From assembly GCF_009671205.1 (NCBI RefSeq), contig NZ_CP045309.1, positions 3,906,001-3,970,000 of the forward strand: a stretch of 64,000 nucleotides of DNA. The letters are read 5' to 3'. This DNA comes from Micromonospora terminaliae (GTDB lineage: Bacteria > Actinomycetota > Actinomycetes > Mycobacteriales > Micromonosporaceae). The translations under genes and the position numbers were made by a program. Each line of letters begins with the position of its first letter. Position 1 is the first letter of the stretch. Below the pieces are notes generated by a model that saw only the letters and a list, made by a program, of their open reading frames with translations, was not told the origin of the DNA and made no database searches. This document shows positions 50,717 through 61,375 of this stretch, piece by piece.

Positions 50717-52138
50717 TCACATCGTACGGGCGAAACCGATCATCTCCGGTGCCGGCCGCGTGGCCAGCCGGGCGGCGACGGCGCCCGTGAGCAGCAACGC
50801 GGCGGTCGGGAGCGCCGGGGGCAGGGTGAGGGCCGGCCCGTGCCGGCCGGCCGCGGTCAGGGCGAGATGCAGGCCGCCGACCAGGGTCACCCCGAGCACG
50901 GCCGCGAGGAGCGTGCCGGTGGAGACGGCCGCCGAGAGCGCCGCGGCCGCGCCGGCCGGCACCACGCGGGTGAGCCGGGTGACCAGCGGGCTGAACGACG
51001 CCGCGTGCGCCGCCCCACCCACCAGCAACAGCGCGCTTCCCGCCGGCCACGGCCAGCCCGCGGCGGCGAGCCCGGCCACCGCCACCACGACCGCCGCCAG
51101 CACCGCCGGGCCGGCCACGGGCAGCACCGCCCGGCCCCGCTCCGGCAGCCGCGCCACCGCCAGGCCGCACAGGGCGAAACCCGACGCGTACGGGAGGAAC
51201 GCCAGCCCCGCCGCCAGCGCGGTGAAGCCCAGCCCGTCCTGGAGCCGCAGGGTGAGCACGAACAGGAAGCCCGCGTAGCAGCCCATCACCACGCAGCAGG
51301 CGAGCAGCCCGGCCGGCACCCCGGGGTGCCGCAGCACCGTCACGTCCAGCAGCGGGGCGGCGTCGCGGCGGGCGCGCCGGACCTCGTACCCGAGGAAGAG
51401 CCACAGCCCGGCGGCGCCGGCGGCGACCGCGGCGGCCCGGACCCAGCCGGGCCAGGCGAGGTCCCCGCCGAGCACCAGCGGCACCACCAGGGTGAGCATC
51501 GCGGCGGCGAGGAGCAGCACGCCCGGCAGGTCCAGCGGCTCGCGGCGAGGTGGATCGGCCGGCAGTCCGGCGAACACCCGCCGCCCGACGACCTGGAGCG
51601 CCACGCCGACCGGCACGTTCACCAGGAACGCGGCCCGCCAGGTGAGGCCGCCCAGGTCGAGGGTCACCAGCAGCCCGCCGAGGACCTGGCCGGCGGCCAC
51701 ACCGAGGGCCAGCACCATCGAGTACGCCCCGACGGCCCGCGCCCGGGCCGCGGCCGGGACGGCCGCCTGGATCAGCGACAGCACCTGCGGCACCATCAGC
51801 GCGCCGGCCGCGCCCTGGGCCACCCGGGCCGCCACCAGCGTGGCCGGTCCCGGGGCGAGGCCGCAGGCCAGCGACGCGAGCGTGAAGCCGGCCAGGCCGA
51901 GCAGGAAGACCCGGGGGTAGCCGTGCCGGGCGCCGAGCCGCGCCCCGACCACCACGAGCACGGCGAAGGTGAGCGTGTAGCCGGCCAGCACGAGCTGCTG
52001 CACGGCCGGCGGTCCGGCCAGGTCGGCGCGGATCGCGGGCGCGGCCACCGCCGCGATAGAGGTGTCCATGGAGGCCATCGCCTGCCCGGTGAGCAGGACG
52101 GTGAGCAGGGCGGCGGTCCGGCGGGTCGACTCGGTCAC
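50717..52138 (-). CDS. MFS multidrug-type transporter (DHA2-like)
   Basis: 473 aa from GTG 52138. About 14 hydrophobic segments: ALLTVLLTGQAMASMDTSIA (motif D-like), LVLAGYTLTFAVLVVVGARL, GARHGYPRVFLLG (motif A), AARVAQGAAGALMVPQVLSL (motif B region), VLALGVAAGQVLGGLLV (motif C) and NVPVGVALQVVGRRVF. Such proteins export drugs in exchange for protons. Its 3' neighbour is a MarR regulator (3 bp gap); upstream, 87 bp away, an AraC regulator is transcribed in the opposite direction. Confidence 0.92.
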   Translation of the reverse strand: MTESTRRTAALLTVLLTGQAMASMDTSIAAVAAPAIRADLAGPPAVQQLVLAGYTLTFAVLVVVGARLGARHGYPRVFLLGLAGFTLASLACGLAPGPATLVAARVAQGAAGALMVPQVLSLIQAAVPAAARARAVGAYSMVLALGVAAGQVLGGLLVTLDLGGLTWRAAFLVNVPVGVALQVVGRRVFAGLPADPPRREPLDLPGVLLLAAAMLTLVVPLVLGGDLAWPGWVRAAAVAAGAAGLWLFLGYEVRRARRDAAPLLDVTVLRHPGVPAGLLACCVVMGCYAGFLFVLTLRLQDGLGFTALAAGLAFLPYASGFALCGLAVARLPERGRAVLPVAGPAVLAAVVVAVAGLAAAGWPWPAGSALLLVGGAAHAASFSPLVTRLTRVVPAGAAAALSAAVSTGTLLAAVLGVTLVGGLHLALTAAGRHGPALTLPPALPTAALLLTGAVAARLATRPAPEMIGFARTM

Positions 52139-52225
52139 GGCCGCCACCCTGCCCGCCCCGGTGGCCGCGGTCTTGTCGATCCTTGCGGGGCGGTCGTGTC
52201 GGCCGGTGGGCCTACGCTGACCGGC

Positions 52226-52996
52226 ATGCGTACCGCGACACCGCTGCTGACGCACCCCGACTTCCGGATCAGCGTGGTGCGGTGCCGCGACGACCACACC
52301 GGCTGGTCCGCGCCCGAGCCGGCCACCGCGCACGGCCTCGTGCTCACCCGGCGGGGCGGCTTCCGCCGGGCCGGGCGGGGCGGCGCCGAGTTCGTCGAGC
52401 CGACCGTGGCCTACCTGACCGTGCCGGGTGAGGAGGAGCGCTTCGCCCACCCGGCGGGCGGGGACGACTGCACCTCGCTGCGCCTGTCCGAGCGGCTGTG
52501 GCGGGAGCTGTTCGCGGACCGGCCGGTGCCGGCCGTGGTGCACGTCGACGCCCGGGTCGACCTCGCCCACCGGCTGCTGCTGCGCGCCACGGCCGACCCC
52601 GACCACGCGGCGGCCGAGCGGCTGGTCCGGCTGGTCGGCGCGGCGACCGGACCGGCGGCCGGCCGGAGCGGGCGGGACGGGCGGCTGGTCGAGCGGGCCC
52701 GGGCCGCCCTGCACGACGGCGCGCCCGAGGCGGCCGGGCTCCTGCCGCTGGCCCGGGCGCTCGGGGTCTCGCCCTACCGGCTCAGCCGGGAGTTCCAGGC
52801 CCGGGTCGGGGTGCCGCTGACCCGCTACCGCAACCGGCTGCGGGTCGGGCGCCTGCTCGACCGGCTGGAGGAGGGCGCGGACAGCCTCGCCGCGCTCGCC
52901 GTCGAGCTGGGCTTCGCCGACCAGGCCCACCTGACCCGCACGGTCCGCGCCCAGCTGGGCCACACCCCCGGCCGGCTGCGGCGGCTGCTGGGCTGA
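52226..52996 (+). CDS. AraC-family transcriptional regulator
   Basis: 256 aa from ATG 52226. N-terminal cupin-like sensor (about 20-90: HGLVLTRRGGFRRAGRGGAE, VEPTVAYLTVPGEEERFAHP). C-terminal tandem helix-turn-helix at about 165-256 (LLPLARALGVSPYRLSREFQ, VGVPLTRYRNRLRVGRLLD, SLAALAVELGFADQAHLTRT). The 87-bp divergent gap with the transporter suggests it activates or represses it. An enormous open frame runs through this gene but starts far upstream and is antisense there. Confidence 0.9.
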   Translation: MRTATPLLTHPDFRISVVRCRDDHTGWSAPEPATAHGLVLTRRGGFRRAGRGGAEFVEPTVAYLTVPGEEERFAHPAGGDDCTSLRLSERLWRELFADRPVPAVVHVDARVDLAHRLLLRATADPDHAAAERLVRLVGAATGPAAGRSGRDGRLVERARAALHDGAPEAAGLLPLARALGVSPYRLSREFQARVGVPLTRYRNRLRVGRLLDRLEEGADSLAALAVELGFADQAHLTRTVRAQLGHTPGRLRRLLG

Positions 52997-53038
52997 GCGC
53001 CGGCTCTCCGCCGGGGCCGCCCCCGCTTCGCGCCGGGC

Positions 53039-53443
53039 TCAGCCGGGCAGGAAGGAGAAGCGGACCTGCCGGTCGGGGTTGTCGCCGTTGGTGTCGACGA
53101 GGCAGATCGACTGCCAGGTGCCGAGCTGGAGCCGCCCGCCGAGGACCGGCAGGGTGGCGTACGGGGGGACGAGGGCGGGCAGCACGTGGTCCCGCCCGTG
53201 CCCCGGCGAGCCGTGCCGGTGCCGCCACCGGTCGTCGGTGGGGAGCAGGTCGTCGAGCGCGCGCAGCAGGTCGTCGTCCGAGCCGGCGCCGGTCTCGATG
53301 ATCGCCAGGCCGGCGGTCGCGTGCGGCACGAAGACGTGCAGCAGGCCGTCCCCCTGGCCGGCGACGAACCGCTCGGCCTCGCTCGTGATGTCCCGGACGG
53401 CCGGCCGGGTCCCCGTCTGGACGGTGATCACCTCACTGCGCAT
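53039..53443 (-). CDS. yjbQ: YjbQ/UPF0047 family protein
   Basis: 134 aa from ATG 53443 (ATG 53452 possible). Secondary thiamine-phosphate synthase-like family: LHVFVPHATAGLAIIETGAG near 40-60, HGRDHVLPALV, LGGRLQLGTWQSICLVD and a C-terminal VRFSFLPG, all typical. The three conserved histidines or carboxylates that line the site are visible. It is divergent from aceE; the 198-bp gap holds the promoters. Confidence 0.9.
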   Translation of the reverse strand: MRSEVITVQTGTRPAVRDITSEAERFVAGQGDGLLHVFVPHATAGLAIIETGAGSDDDLLRALDDLLPTDDRWRHRHGSPGHGRDHVLPALVPPYATLPVLGGRLQLGTWQSICLVDTNGDNPDRQVRFSFLPG

Positions 53444-53641
53444 ACGCCGCATTCTGCCGGAGTGGGACGTCGGCCGTCGCCGGTGTGGCCGGCCGGCCCC
53501 GCACAGCGGGCGATCGCACAAAGTTACCGGCGAGTACCTGTGTTCAGCGTCGCGTCTGGGGGAGGGAGACGTGACGACGAGCGCCACCAGGGGGCAGGAT
53601 GGCGCTAGAGACCTATCCCACACAGAACCGAGGGAACGCCT

Positions 53642-56386
53642 GTGGCTACGGAACGCAAGCGCCCGGTGATCACCGCTGGTCTGCCGAGCCAGCTTCCGGA
53701 CATCGACCCTGAAGAGACCAGCGAATGGGTCGAGTCGCTTGACGGTGTCATCGACGAGCGCGGAACCAAGCGCGCCCGCTACGTCATGCTGCGCCTGCTG
53801 GAGCGGGCCCGCGAGCGCCAGGTCGGTGTGCCGTCGCTGACGACCACCGACTACATCAACACCATCCCGCCGGAGCGCGAGCCCTGGTTCCCGGGTGACG
53901 AGCACATCGAGCGGCGGCTCCGGGCCTACATCCGGTGGAACGCCGCCATGCTGGTGCACCGGGCGCAGCGGCCGGAGATCGGCGTGGGTGGCCACATCTC
54001 CACCTTCGCCAGCTCCGCGTCCCTCTACGAGGTGGGCTTCAACCACTTCTTCCGGGGCAAGGACCACCCGGGTGGCGGCGACCACATCTTCTACCAGGGC
54101 CACGCCTCCCCCGGCATGTACGCGCGGGCGTTCCTGGAGGGCCGGCTCAACGCCGACCAGCTCGACGGCTTCCGGCAGGAGCTGTCGCACCCGAACGGCG
54201 GGCTGCCGTCGTACCCGCACCCGCGGCTCATGCCGGACTTCTGGGAGTTCCCCACCGTCTCCATGGGCCTCGGGCCGATGAACGCGATCTACCAGGCGCG
54301 GTTCAACCGCTACCTGCACCACCGGGGCATCAAGGACACCTCCCAGCAGCACGTCTGGGCGTTCCTCGGCGACGGTGAGATGGACGAGGTCGAGTCGCTC
54401 GGCGCGATCGGCGTGGCCGCCCGCGAGGAGCTGGACAACCTCACCTTCGTGATCAACTGCAACCTGCAGCGGCTGGACGGCCCGGTGCGGGGCAACGGCA
54501 AGGTCATGCAGGAGCTGGAGGCGTTCTTCCGGGGCGCCGGCTGGAACGTCATCAAGGTGGTCTGGGGCCGGGAGTGGGACCCGCTGCTCGCCGCGGACAC
54601 CGACGGCGCCCTGGTCAACCTCATGAACACCACCCCCGACGGTGACTACCAGACCTACAAGGCGGAGTCCGGGGCGTACGTCCGGGAGCACTTCTTCGGC
54701 CGCGACCCGCGGACCCGCAAGATGGTCGAGCACCTGAGCGACGACGAGATCTGGAACCTCAAGCGGGGTGGCCACGACTACCGGAAGCTCTACGCGGCCT
54801 ACAAGGCGGCCATGGAGCACACCGGCCAGCCGACGGTGATCCTGGCCAAGACCATCAAGGGCTGGACGCTGGGCTCGCACTTCGAGGCCCGCAACGCCAC
54901 CCACCAGATGAAGAAGCTGACGCTGGAGGACCTCAAGCTCTTCCGCGACCGGCTCTACCTGGACATCCCGGACAAGCAGCTGGAGGACAACCCGTACCTC
55001 CCGCCGTACTTCCACCCGGGCGAGAAGTCCGACGAGATGGAGTACCTGCACGAGCGGCGCAAGCAGCTCGGCGGCTACCTGCCGACCCGCCGGACCACCG
55101 GCAAGACGCTGCCGATCCCGGGCCCGGAGCGGTTCGCCGACGTCAAGCGCGGCTCGGGCAAGCAGAAGGTCGCCACCACCATGGCCTTCGTCCGCCTGCT
55201 CAAGGACCTCATGAAGGACAAGGAGTTCGGCAAGCGCTGGGTGCCGATCATCCCGGACGAGGCCCGCACCTTCGGCATGGACTCGCTCTTCCCGACGGCG
55301 AAGATCTACTCGCCGCACGGCCAGCGGTACACCTCGGTGGACCGGGAGCTGTTCCTGTCGTACAAGGAGGCCACCACCGGCCAGATCCTGCACGAGGGGA
55401 TCAACGAGGCCGGCTCGGTCGCCTCGTTCACCGCGGCCGGCACCTCGTACGCCACGCACGACGAGCCGATGATCCCGCTCTACATCTTCTACTCGATGTT
55501 CGGGTTCCAGCGGACCGGCGACGGGCTCTGGGCCGCGGCCGACCAGATGGCGCGGGGCTTCCTGCTCGGCGCGACCGCCGGCCGGACGACGCTCAACGGT
55601 GAGGGCCTGCAGCACGAGGACGGCCACTCGCTGCTGCTCGCCGCCACCAACCCGGCGGTAGCCGCCTACGACCCGGCGTTCGCCTTCGAGATCTCGCACA
55701 TCATGGAGAACGGCCTCCACCGGATGTACGGCGAGGCGCAGGAGAACATCTTCTACTACCTCACCGTCTACAACGAGCCGATCTTCCAGCCGGCCGAGCC
55801 GGAGGGCGTGGACGTCGAGGGCATCGTCAAGGGCATCTACCGCTACTCGCCGGCCCCGCAGGTCGACGGGGACGGGCCGAAGGCCAACATCCTGGCCTCC
55901 GGCACCGGCATGCAGTGGGCCCTCAAGGCGCAGAAGCTGCTCGCCGAGGACTGGGGCGTGGCCGCCGACGTCTGGTCGGTGACCTCGTGGACCGAGCTGC
56001 GCCGGGACGCGGTGGAGTGCGAGGAGCACAACCTGCTCAACCCGGGCGGCGAGCAGCGGGTGCCGTACATCCAGCGGAAGCTGGCCGACGCCGACGGGCC
56101 GAAGGTCGCCGTGAGCGACTGGATGCGCGCGGTGCCGGACCTGATCGCCCGCTGGGTGCCCGGCGACTACACCTCGCTCGGCACCGACGGCTTCGGCATG
56201 TCGGACACCCGGCACGCGCTGCGCCGCCACTTCCACGTGGACGCCGAGTCGGTGGCCGTCGCGACGCTGCGCCAGCTCGCCCTCCGCGGCGCGGTGCCGG
56301 CCCACGTGCCGGCCGAGGCCGCCAAGAAGTACGCGCTGGACGACGTCAACGCCGCCCCGGTCGGGGAGACCGGCGGCGACAGCTGA
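53642..56386 (+). CDS. aceE: Pyruvate dehydrogenase E1 component, homodimeric type
   Basis: 914 aa from GTG 53642, with GAGGGAA 6 nt upstream. Decarboxylates pyruvate with ThDP and acetylates the E2 lipoyl group. N-terminal [58 protein letters not shown], the ThDP/Mg motif [12 protein letters not shown] ending in [16 protein letters not shown], and [24 protein letters not shown] and [15 protein letters not shown] in the C-terminal half. Full length for the family. It is followed by a strong terminator; E2 and E3 must be elsewhere. Confidence 0.97.
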   Translation: MATERKRPVITAGLPSQLPDIDPEETSEWVESLDGVIDERGTKRARYVMLRLLERARERQVGVPSLTTTDYINTIPPEREPWFPGDEHIERRLRAYIRWNAAMLVHRAQRPEIGVGGHISTFASSASLYEVGFNHFFRGKDHPGGGDHIFYQGHASPGMYARAFLEGRLNADQLDGFRQELSHPNGGLPSYPHPRLMPDFWEFPTVSMGLGPMNAIYQARFNRYLHHRGIKDTSQQHVWAFLGDGEMDEVESLGAIGVAAREELDNLTFVINCNLQRLDGPVRGNGKVMQELEAFFRGAGWNVIKVVWGREWDPLLAADTDGALVNLMNTTPDGDYQTYKAESGAYVREHFFGRDPRTRKMVEHLSDDEIWNLKRGGHDYRKLYAAYKAAMEHTGQPTVILAKTIKGWTLGSHFEARNATHQMKKLTLEDLKLFRDRLYLDIPDKQLEDNPYLPPYFHPGEKSDEMEYLHERRKQLGGYLPTRRTTGKTLPIPGPERFADVKRGSGKQKVATTMAFVRLLKDLMKDKEFGKRWVPIIPDEARTFGMDSLFPTAKIYSPHGQRYTSVDRELFLSYKEATTGQILHEGINEAGSVASFTAAGTSYATHDEPMIPLYIFYSMFGFQRTGDGLWAAADQMARGFLLGATAGRTTLNGEGLQHEDGHSLLLAATNPAVAAYDPAFAFEISHIMENGLHRMYGEAQENIFYYLTVYNEPIFQPAEPEGVDVEGIVKGIYRYSPAPQVDGDGPKANILASGTGMQWALKAQKLLAEDWGVAADVWSVTSWTELRRDAVECEEHNLLNPGGEQRVPYIQRKLADADGPKVAVSDWMRAVPDLIARWVPGDYTSLGTDGFGMSDTRHALRRHFHVDAESVAVATLRQLALRGAVPAHVPAEAAKKYALDDVNAAPVGETGGDS

Positions 56387-56396
56387 TTCATCCCGA

Positions 56397-56431
56397 ACGA
56401 AGGGCCCGGCGCTTCGCGCCGGGCCCTTCGT
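56397..56431 (+). terminator. Terminator after aceE
   Basis: A perfect 16-bp inverted repeat (56397-56412 and 56416-56431; arm ACGAAGGGCCCGGCGC) with a TTC loop lies 10 bp after the aceE stop. Flanking TCGTCCCC has no strong T-run. Confidence 0.88.
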
Positions 56432-56456
56432 CGTCCCCCTCCCCTCCCCGCTGCGG

Positions 56457-56527
56457 CGATCATGGAGTTGTGGTGGCACGCGGCAGGGGCGAAACGGTCG
56501 AAGACGGGCGCCACAAGTCCATGATCG
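56457..56527. repeat. Imperfect palindromic intergenic element
   Basis: CGATCATGGAGTTGTGGTG (56457-56475) pairs with CGCCACAAGTCCATGATCG (56509-56527), 17 of 19 positions, around a 33-nt loop. It lies between aceE and an opposite-strand gene. It resembles dispersed REP-like palindromes, which would need other copies in the genome to confirm. Confidence 0.55.
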
Positions 56528-56640
56528 GCGCGCGGGGCGGGCGGGGCCGGCGGGGCGGGCGGGCGGCGTGACAATGGTCCGGCGTCCCTGGCGGGGACGC
56601 CGGACCATCACCATCGCGGGCGACGCCGGGACGGGCTCGG

Positions 56641-57087
56641 TCAGCCGACGGCGGCCAGGTCGGTGAGCCGGGCCAGCGAGTCCTCCAGATCGGCGCCGAC
56701 CCGGCGCAGGCCGAGCCGGAGCAGGGCGGCCTTGACGGGGCCGGCGGGCCACCGCACGACGATGAGCCGCACGACCGTCCCGCCCTCCTCCTCGTCCGGG
56801 GTCAGCTGCACGTAGATCTCGGTGCGCGCCTCGGCCCGCGCGCCGGCCCCCTTGGCCCGTTCGCGCCAGCCGATCAGGGTCGGCTCCTGATAGGCGATCA
56901 CCTCGGCCTCGTGCGCCGCGCCACGCCCGGCCTGCACCAGTTGTCGCCGGCCGAAGCCCTCCCCGGACAGGACCTCGGCCGCGCGGACCCCCGCCAGCCA
57001 GGCCGGCAACTGCTCGGCCCGCTGTACGACGTCCCAGACCGTTTCCACCGGCGCCATCACGTGCGCACTGCGCTCCACGAGGATCAT
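56641..57087 (-). CDS. SRPBCC (START-like) domain protein
   Basis: 148 aa. Polyketide cyclase/SRPBCC pattern: VERSAHVMAPVETVWDVVQR, AEQLPAWLAGVRAAEVLSG, ARTEIYVQLTPDEEEGGTVV and a C-terminal helix ALLRLGLRRVGADLEDSLAR. The fold holds hydrophobic ligands; substrate and role are unknown. It is divergent from the GH1 gene across 186 bp, convergent with aceE. Confidence 0.9.
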   Translation of the reverse strand: MILVERSAHVMAPVETVWDVVQRAEQLPAWLAGVRAAEVLSGEGFGRRQLVQAGRGAAHEAEVIAYQEPTLIGWRERAKGAGARAEARTEIYVQLTPDEEEGGTVVRLIVVRWPAGPVKAALLRLGLRRVGADLEDSLARLTDLAAVG

Positions 57088-57178
57088 GTCTATCTTTCCC
57101 CCACTTAAAACACATCCGCGATATTCGGCACTCTATGTGTAAATCGGACTTAAGCGGACGGGTTCGGAGAAGACACGC

Positions 57179-57206
57179 CGAAAACCCTTGCCTACCTGGG
57201 GTTTCG
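57179..57206. promoter_or_regulatory. Inverted repeat upstream of the GH1-MFS operon
   Basis: CGAAAACCC (57179-57187) and GGGGTTTCG (57198-57206) form an inverted repeat with one mismatch and a 10-nt spacer, 67 bp before the GH1 start. It may be an operator for a sugar regulator such as a LacI protein; no such gene is in the neighbourhood. Confidence 0.45.
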
Positions 57207-57273
57207 GGCCTATGGCGCGACGGCCACTCGGGCCCTAGAGTCGCGAGCACGCTTCGCGTTTCTGGGAGGGCGA

Positions 57274-58605
57274 ATGACGAGCGCGCCGATGCCCGAGTTC
57301 CCCGCCGGCTTCCGCTGGGGGGTGTCCACGTCCGCGTACCAGATCGAGGGGGCGGTCGCCGCCGACGGCCGCGGGCCGTCCATCTGGGACACCTTCGCCC
57401 ACTCCCCCGGCCGGATCGTCGACGGCAGCACGGGCGACGAGGCGTGCGACCACTATCACCGCTACGCCGAGGACGTCGGGCTGCTGGCCGGGCTCGGGGT
57501 GTCGGCGTACCGGTTCTCCGTGGCGTGGCCCCGGGTGCAGCCCACCGGCACGGGCGCGGCGAACCCGGCCGGGCTGGACTTCTACGACCGGCTGGTGGAC
57601 GCGCTGCTCGCCGCCGGTGTGGACCCGGTGGCCACCCTGTTCCACTGGGACCTGCCACAGGCCCTGGAGGACACCGGAGGCTGGCTGAACCGGGACACGG
57701 CCCACCGCTTCGCCGAGTACGCCGACCTGGCCGCCGCCCGGCTCGGCGACCGGGTGAAGCTCTGGATCACGCTCAACGAGCCGTTCGTCCACATGAGCCT
57801 CGGGCACGGCATGGGCGTGCACGCACCCGGCAAGACGCTGCTCTTCGACGCCTTCCCGGTGGCCCACCACCAGCTTCTCGGGCACGGCCTCGCCGTCTCC
57901 GCGCTGCGCGCCCGCAGCACCAGCCCGGTGGCCATCGCCAACAACTACTCCCCGGTGCGGCTGGCCGGGGACACCGACGCCGACCGGGCCGCCGGGGCGG
58001 CGTACGACGCCCTGCAGAACCGGCTCTTCACCGACCCGCTGCTCGGCCGCGGCTACCCCGAGGAGCCCGGCTTCGACCCGGGCGTGGTCCGCGCCGGCGA
58101 CCTCGACGTGATCGCCGCCCCGATCGACGTGCTCGGCGTGAACTACTACAACCCGACCGGCATCCGCGCGCCCGCCGACGAGGACTCGCCACTGCCGTTC
58201 GAGATCGTGCCGCTGACCGGATACCCGCGCACCGCCTTCGACTGGCCGGTGGTCCCGGACGGGCTGCGCGAGCTGCTCGTCCAGCTCCACCAGCGGTACG
58301 GGGACGCCCTGCCACCGATCCAGATCACCGAGAGCGGCTGCGCGTACGACGACGTGCCGGACGCCGACGGCTCGGTGCCCGACCCGGACCGGATCGCGTA
58401 CCTGGACGGGCACGTGCGGGCGGTGCGCGAGGCGATGGCCGAAGGGGTGCCGGTGACCGGGTACTTCGTCTGGTCGCTGCTGGACAACTGGGAGTGGGCC
58501 GAGGGCTTCACGAAGCGGTTCGGCCTGGTGCACGTCGACTACGCCACCCAGCGGCGCACCCCGAAGTCGTCGTACGCCTGGTTCCGGGACCTGATCCGGC
58601 GATGA
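57274..58605 (+). CDS. GH1 family beta-glucosidase
   Basis: 443 aa from ATG 57274 with TGGGAGGG upstream. Retaining glycosidase barrel: FRWGVSTSAYQIEGAVAADG, GPSIWDTFAHSPGRI, YRFSVAWPRVQPTG, acid/base Glu about 168 in LWITLNEPFVH, nucleophile Glu about 352 in IQITESGCAYDDV, SLLDNWEWAEGFTKRFGL at the C-terminus. No signal peptide, so it splits imported disaccharides in the cytosol. Its stop overlaps the MFS transporter start (ATGA): import and cleavage are translated together. Confidence 0.95.
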   Translation: MTSAPMPEFPAGFRWGVSTSAYQIEGAVAADGRGPSIWDTFAHSPGRIVDGSTGDEACDHYHRYAEDVGLLAGLGVSAYRFSVAWPRVQPTGTGAANPAGLDFYDRLVDALLAAGVDPVATLFHWDLPQALEDTGGWLNRDTAHRFAEYADLAAARLGDRVKLWITLNEPFVHMSLGHGMGVHAPGKTLLFDAFPVAHHQLLGHGLAVSALRARSTSPVAIANNYSPVRLAGDTDADRAAGAAYDALQNRLFTDPLLGRGYPEEPGFDPGVVRAGDLDVIAAPIDVLGVNYYNPTGIRAPADEDSPLPFEIVPLTGYPRTAFDWPVVPDGLRELLVQLHQRYGDALPPIQITESGCAYDDVPDADGSVPDPDRIAYLDGHVRAVREAMAEGVPVTGYFVWSLLDNWEWAEGFTKRFGLVHVDYATQRRTPKSSYAWFRDLIRR

Positions 58606-59879
58606 CCACCGTCAACCCGACGCCGGCCTCGCTGCCGGCGGCGCTCGCCGAGCCGACCGTGCCGGTGCGGCGGAGCTGGATCGCGCTGATCTTCGCGGCC
58701 AACCTGGGCGTCTGGATGGCGTTCTTCACCCCCATCCAGGTGCTGCTGCCGCAGCAGGTGGAGCGGATCGCGCCGGCCGACAAGGAGGCCATGCTGGCGG
58801 TGGTCACCGGCCTGGGCGCGCTCGCCGCCGTGCTGGCGAACCCCCTGGCGGGAGCGCTGTCCGACCGGACCTCGCTGCGCCTGGCCAACCGGCACCTGGG
58901 CCGCCGGCACGTCTGGACCGCCACGGGCGCGGTGGTCGGTGCGTTCGCCCTCGTGGTGCTGGCCCGGCAGAACACGATCGCCGGGGTGGCCGTGGCCTGG
59001 GTCGCCGCCCAGGTCTGCTTCAACGCCATGCTGGCCAGCCTCACCGCCGCCATCCCCGACCGGGTGCCGGTGGCGCAGCGCGGCGGCGTCTCCGGCTGGG
59101 TGGGCATCCCGCAGGCGCTCGGCCTGGTGGTCGGCGCGGTGCTGGTCACCGCCGTGGTCACCGGCAACGCCGCCGGGTACGCCGCCATCGCGCTCGCGGT
59201 GCTGCTGCTGTCGCTGCCGTTCGCGCTGCTCACCCAGGACGACCCGCTGCCCCGGGAGCACCGGTCGCCGCTGCGGGCGCGGGCGCTGCTCGCCTCGATG
59301 TGGATCAGCCCGCGCCGGCACCCCGACTTCGCCTGGGCGTGGTTCACCCGGTTCCTGGTGCAGACCGGCAACGCGCTGGGCACGCTCTACCTGCTCTACT
59401 TCCTCAGCGACGGGGTGCGGGTGGCCGACCCCGAGGGCGCCCTGCTCGTGCTGATCCTGCTCTACACCCTCGGCATGATGCTCACCGCCGTCGTGGCCGG
59501 GCGGCTCTCCGACCGGTCGGGCCGGCGCAAGGTGTTCGTGATCGTCTCCGGGCTGATCATGGCGGTGGCGGCGGTGCTGCTCGCGGTGGCGCCGATCTGG
59601 CCCATGGCGATCGTCGCCGCGCTGCTGCTCGGCGCCGGCTACGGGGTCTACCTGGCGGTGGACGCCGCGCTCATCACGCAGGTGCTGCCGGCCGCCACCG
59701 ACCGGGCCAAGGACCTCGGCGTGATCAACATCGCCAATTCGGCGCCGCAGGTGCTCGGCCCGGCGCTCTCCGCCCCGATCGTGGTCCACCTGGGCGGATA
59801 TCCGACCCTGTACGCCGTGACGGCGGTGGTCACCCTGGTCGGCAGCGTCCTGGTCCTGAAGATCAAGGCGGTGCCCTGA
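58602..59879 (+). CDS. MFS transporter, probable oligosaccharide/disaccharide importer
   Basis: 425 aa from ATG 58602, overlapping the GH1 stop by 4 nt. About 12 hydrophobic segments: [60 protein letters not shown] (motif A-like), [37 protein letters not shown]. Resembles SLC45/GPH-type sugar porters. Coupling to a beta-glucosidase supports beta-glucoside uptake, which is inference. Confidence 0.88.
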   Translation: MTTVNPTPASLPAALAEPTVPVRRSWIALIFAANLGVWMAFFTPIQVLLPQQVERIAPADKEAMLAVVTGLGALAAVLANPLAGALSDRTSLRLANRHLGRRHVWTATGAVVGAFALVVLARQNTIAGVAVAWVAAQVCFNAMLASLTAAIPDRVPVAQRGGVSGWVGIPQALGLVVGAVLVTAVVTGNAAGYAAIALAVLLLSLPFALLTQDDPLPREHRSPLRARALLASMWISPRRHPDFAWAWFTRFLVQTGNALGTLYLLYFLSDGVRVADPEGALLVLILLYTLGMMLTAVVAGRLSDRSGRRKVFVIVSGLIMAVAAVLLAVAPIWPMAIVAALLLGAGYGVYLAVDAALITQVLPAATDRAKDLGVINIANSAPQVLGPALSAPIVVHLGGYPTLYAVTAVVTLVGSVLVLKIKAVP

Positions 59880-59928
59880 ACCGGCCCCCTGCCGGACTGC
59901 GGTCGCGGCCCGCCGTAGGCTGGGGGAC

Positions 59929-61338
59929 GTGACGGTACGTGTACGCTTCGCCCCCTCCCCGACCGGAATGTTCCACGTCGGCGGCGCCCGCTCGGCCCTG
60001 CAGAACTGGATCTACGCCAAGCAGCAGGGCGGGGTGTTCGTGCTCCGCATCGAGGACACCGACGCGGCCCGCAACAAGCCCGAGTGGACCGAGGGCATCC
60101 TCTCGGCGCTCGACTGGATCGGCATCGCGCGGGGCACCTACGAAGGGCCGTACTTCCAGTCCACGTACGCGGGTGAGCACCGGGCCGCCGCGCAGCGGCT
60201 CTACGAGGGCGGCCGGGCGTACTACTGCGACTGCACCCGGGAGGACGTGCAGGCGCGCACCGGCTCGCAGTACCAGGGCTACGACGGTTACCACCGCGAC
60301 AAGGGCCTCGGCCCCGGCGAGGGCCGGGCGCTGCGGTTCCGCACCCCGGACGAGGGCGAGACCGTGGTGGTCGACCTGATCCGTGGCGAGCCGACGTTCG
60401 AGAACAAGCTGATCGAGGACTTCGTGATCGCCCGCGGCGACGGTTCGCCGGTCTTCCTGCTGGCCAACGTCGTCGACGACATGACCATGGGGATCACCCA
60501 CGTGATCCGGGCCGAGGAGCACCTGCCCAACACGCCGAAGCAGCAGCTGCTCTGGGACGCGCTCGGCGTCAAGCCGCCGATCTGGGCGCACGTGCCCGTG
60601 GTGGTCAACGAGAAGCGGCAGAAGCTGTCCAAGCGGCGGGACAAGGTCGCCCTGGAGGCGTACCGGGACGAGGGCTACCTCGCCGAGGCGATGCGCAACT
60701 ACCTCATGCTGCTCGGCTGGGCGCCCTCCGGCGACCGCGAGATCGTGCCCTGGTCGGTCATCGAGGAGGAGTTCCGGCTCGACGAGGTCAACCCCTCCCC
60801 GGCGTTCTTCGACGAGAAGAAGCTGCGCGCCTTCAACGGCGACTACATCCGGGCGCTGCCGGTGGAGGACTTCGTCGCCGCGTGCCAGCCGTGGCTCACC
60901 GGCACCGACACCATCGCCCCGCCGCCGTGGCAGCCGGCCGAGTTCGACCCCGCCGCGTTCGCCGCGGTGGCGCCGCTGGCACAGACGCGGATCGCGGTGC
61001 TCAGCGAGATCGTGCCGAACGTCGACTTCCTCTTCCTGGCCGACCCGCTCATCGACGAGGGCGCCTGGGCGAAGGCCATGAAGGAGGGCGCGGCCGACCT
61101 GCTGGACGCGGCGATCGCCGCGTTCGAGGCGCTGGAGACCTGGGACGCCGAGTCGCTGAAGGCCACGCTGGAGGCGGTCGGCGCGGAGCGCGGCCTCAAG
61201 CTGGGCAAGGCGCAGGCCCCGGTCCGCGTCGCGGTCACCGGCCGGACCGTCGGGCTGCCGCTGTTCGAGTCGCTGGAGGTGCTCGGCCGCGACCGCACCC
61301 TGACCCGGCTGCGGGCCGCCCGGGTGCGCCTCTTCTGA
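59929..61338 (+). CDS. gltX: Glutamate-tRNA ligase
   Basis: 469 aa from GTG 59929. Attaches glutamate to tRNA-Glu (and often tRNA-Gln in organisms with the amidotransferase path). HIGH-type signature [41 protein letters not shown]-type loop [17 protein letters not shown] near 230 and the C-terminal anticodon-binding helical domain ending [18 protein letters not shown]. Full family length. It lies 49 bp after the MFS gene. Confidence 0.97.
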   Translation: MTVRVRFAPSPTGMFHVGGARSALQNWIYAKQQGGVFVLRIEDTDAARNKPEWTEGILSALDWIGIARGTYEGPYFQSTYAGEHRAAAQRLYEGGRAYYCDCTREDVQARTGSQYQGYDGYHRDKGLGPGEGRALRFRTPDEGETVVVDLIRGEPTFENKLIEDFVIARGDGSPVFLLANVVDDMTMGITHVIRAEEHLPNTPKQQLLWDALGVKPPIWAHVPVVVNEKRQKLSKRRDKVALEAYRDEGYLAEAMRNYLMLLGWAPSGDREIVPWSVIEEEFRLDEVNPSPAFFDEKKLRAFNGDYIRALPVEDFVAACQPWLTGTDTIAPPPWQPAEFDPAAFAAVAPLAQTRIAVLSEIVPNVDFLFLADPLIDEGAWAKAMKEGAADLLDAAIAAFEALETWDAESLKATLEAVGAERGLKLGKAQAPVRVAVTGRTVGLPLFESLEVLGRDRTLTRLRAARVRLF

Positions 61339-61375
61339 CTCTGGCTCGACCGGCGCCCGCGGTCGCTCCTCGGAG

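Noticed and set aside
47987..52996. 1669-aa open frame on the plus strand
   Set aside because: Only the last 256 codons (from 52226) are a real gene, an AraC regulator. The rest is antisense to the fused E1, MarR and MFS genes and has the Gly/Arg/Gln/His-rich composition of a high-GC shadow frame.
53039..57658. 1539-aa open frame on the minus strand across aceE
   Set aside because: Only the 3' 134 codons encode YjbQ. The remainder is antisense to aceE and GH1, which are intact, conserved genes.
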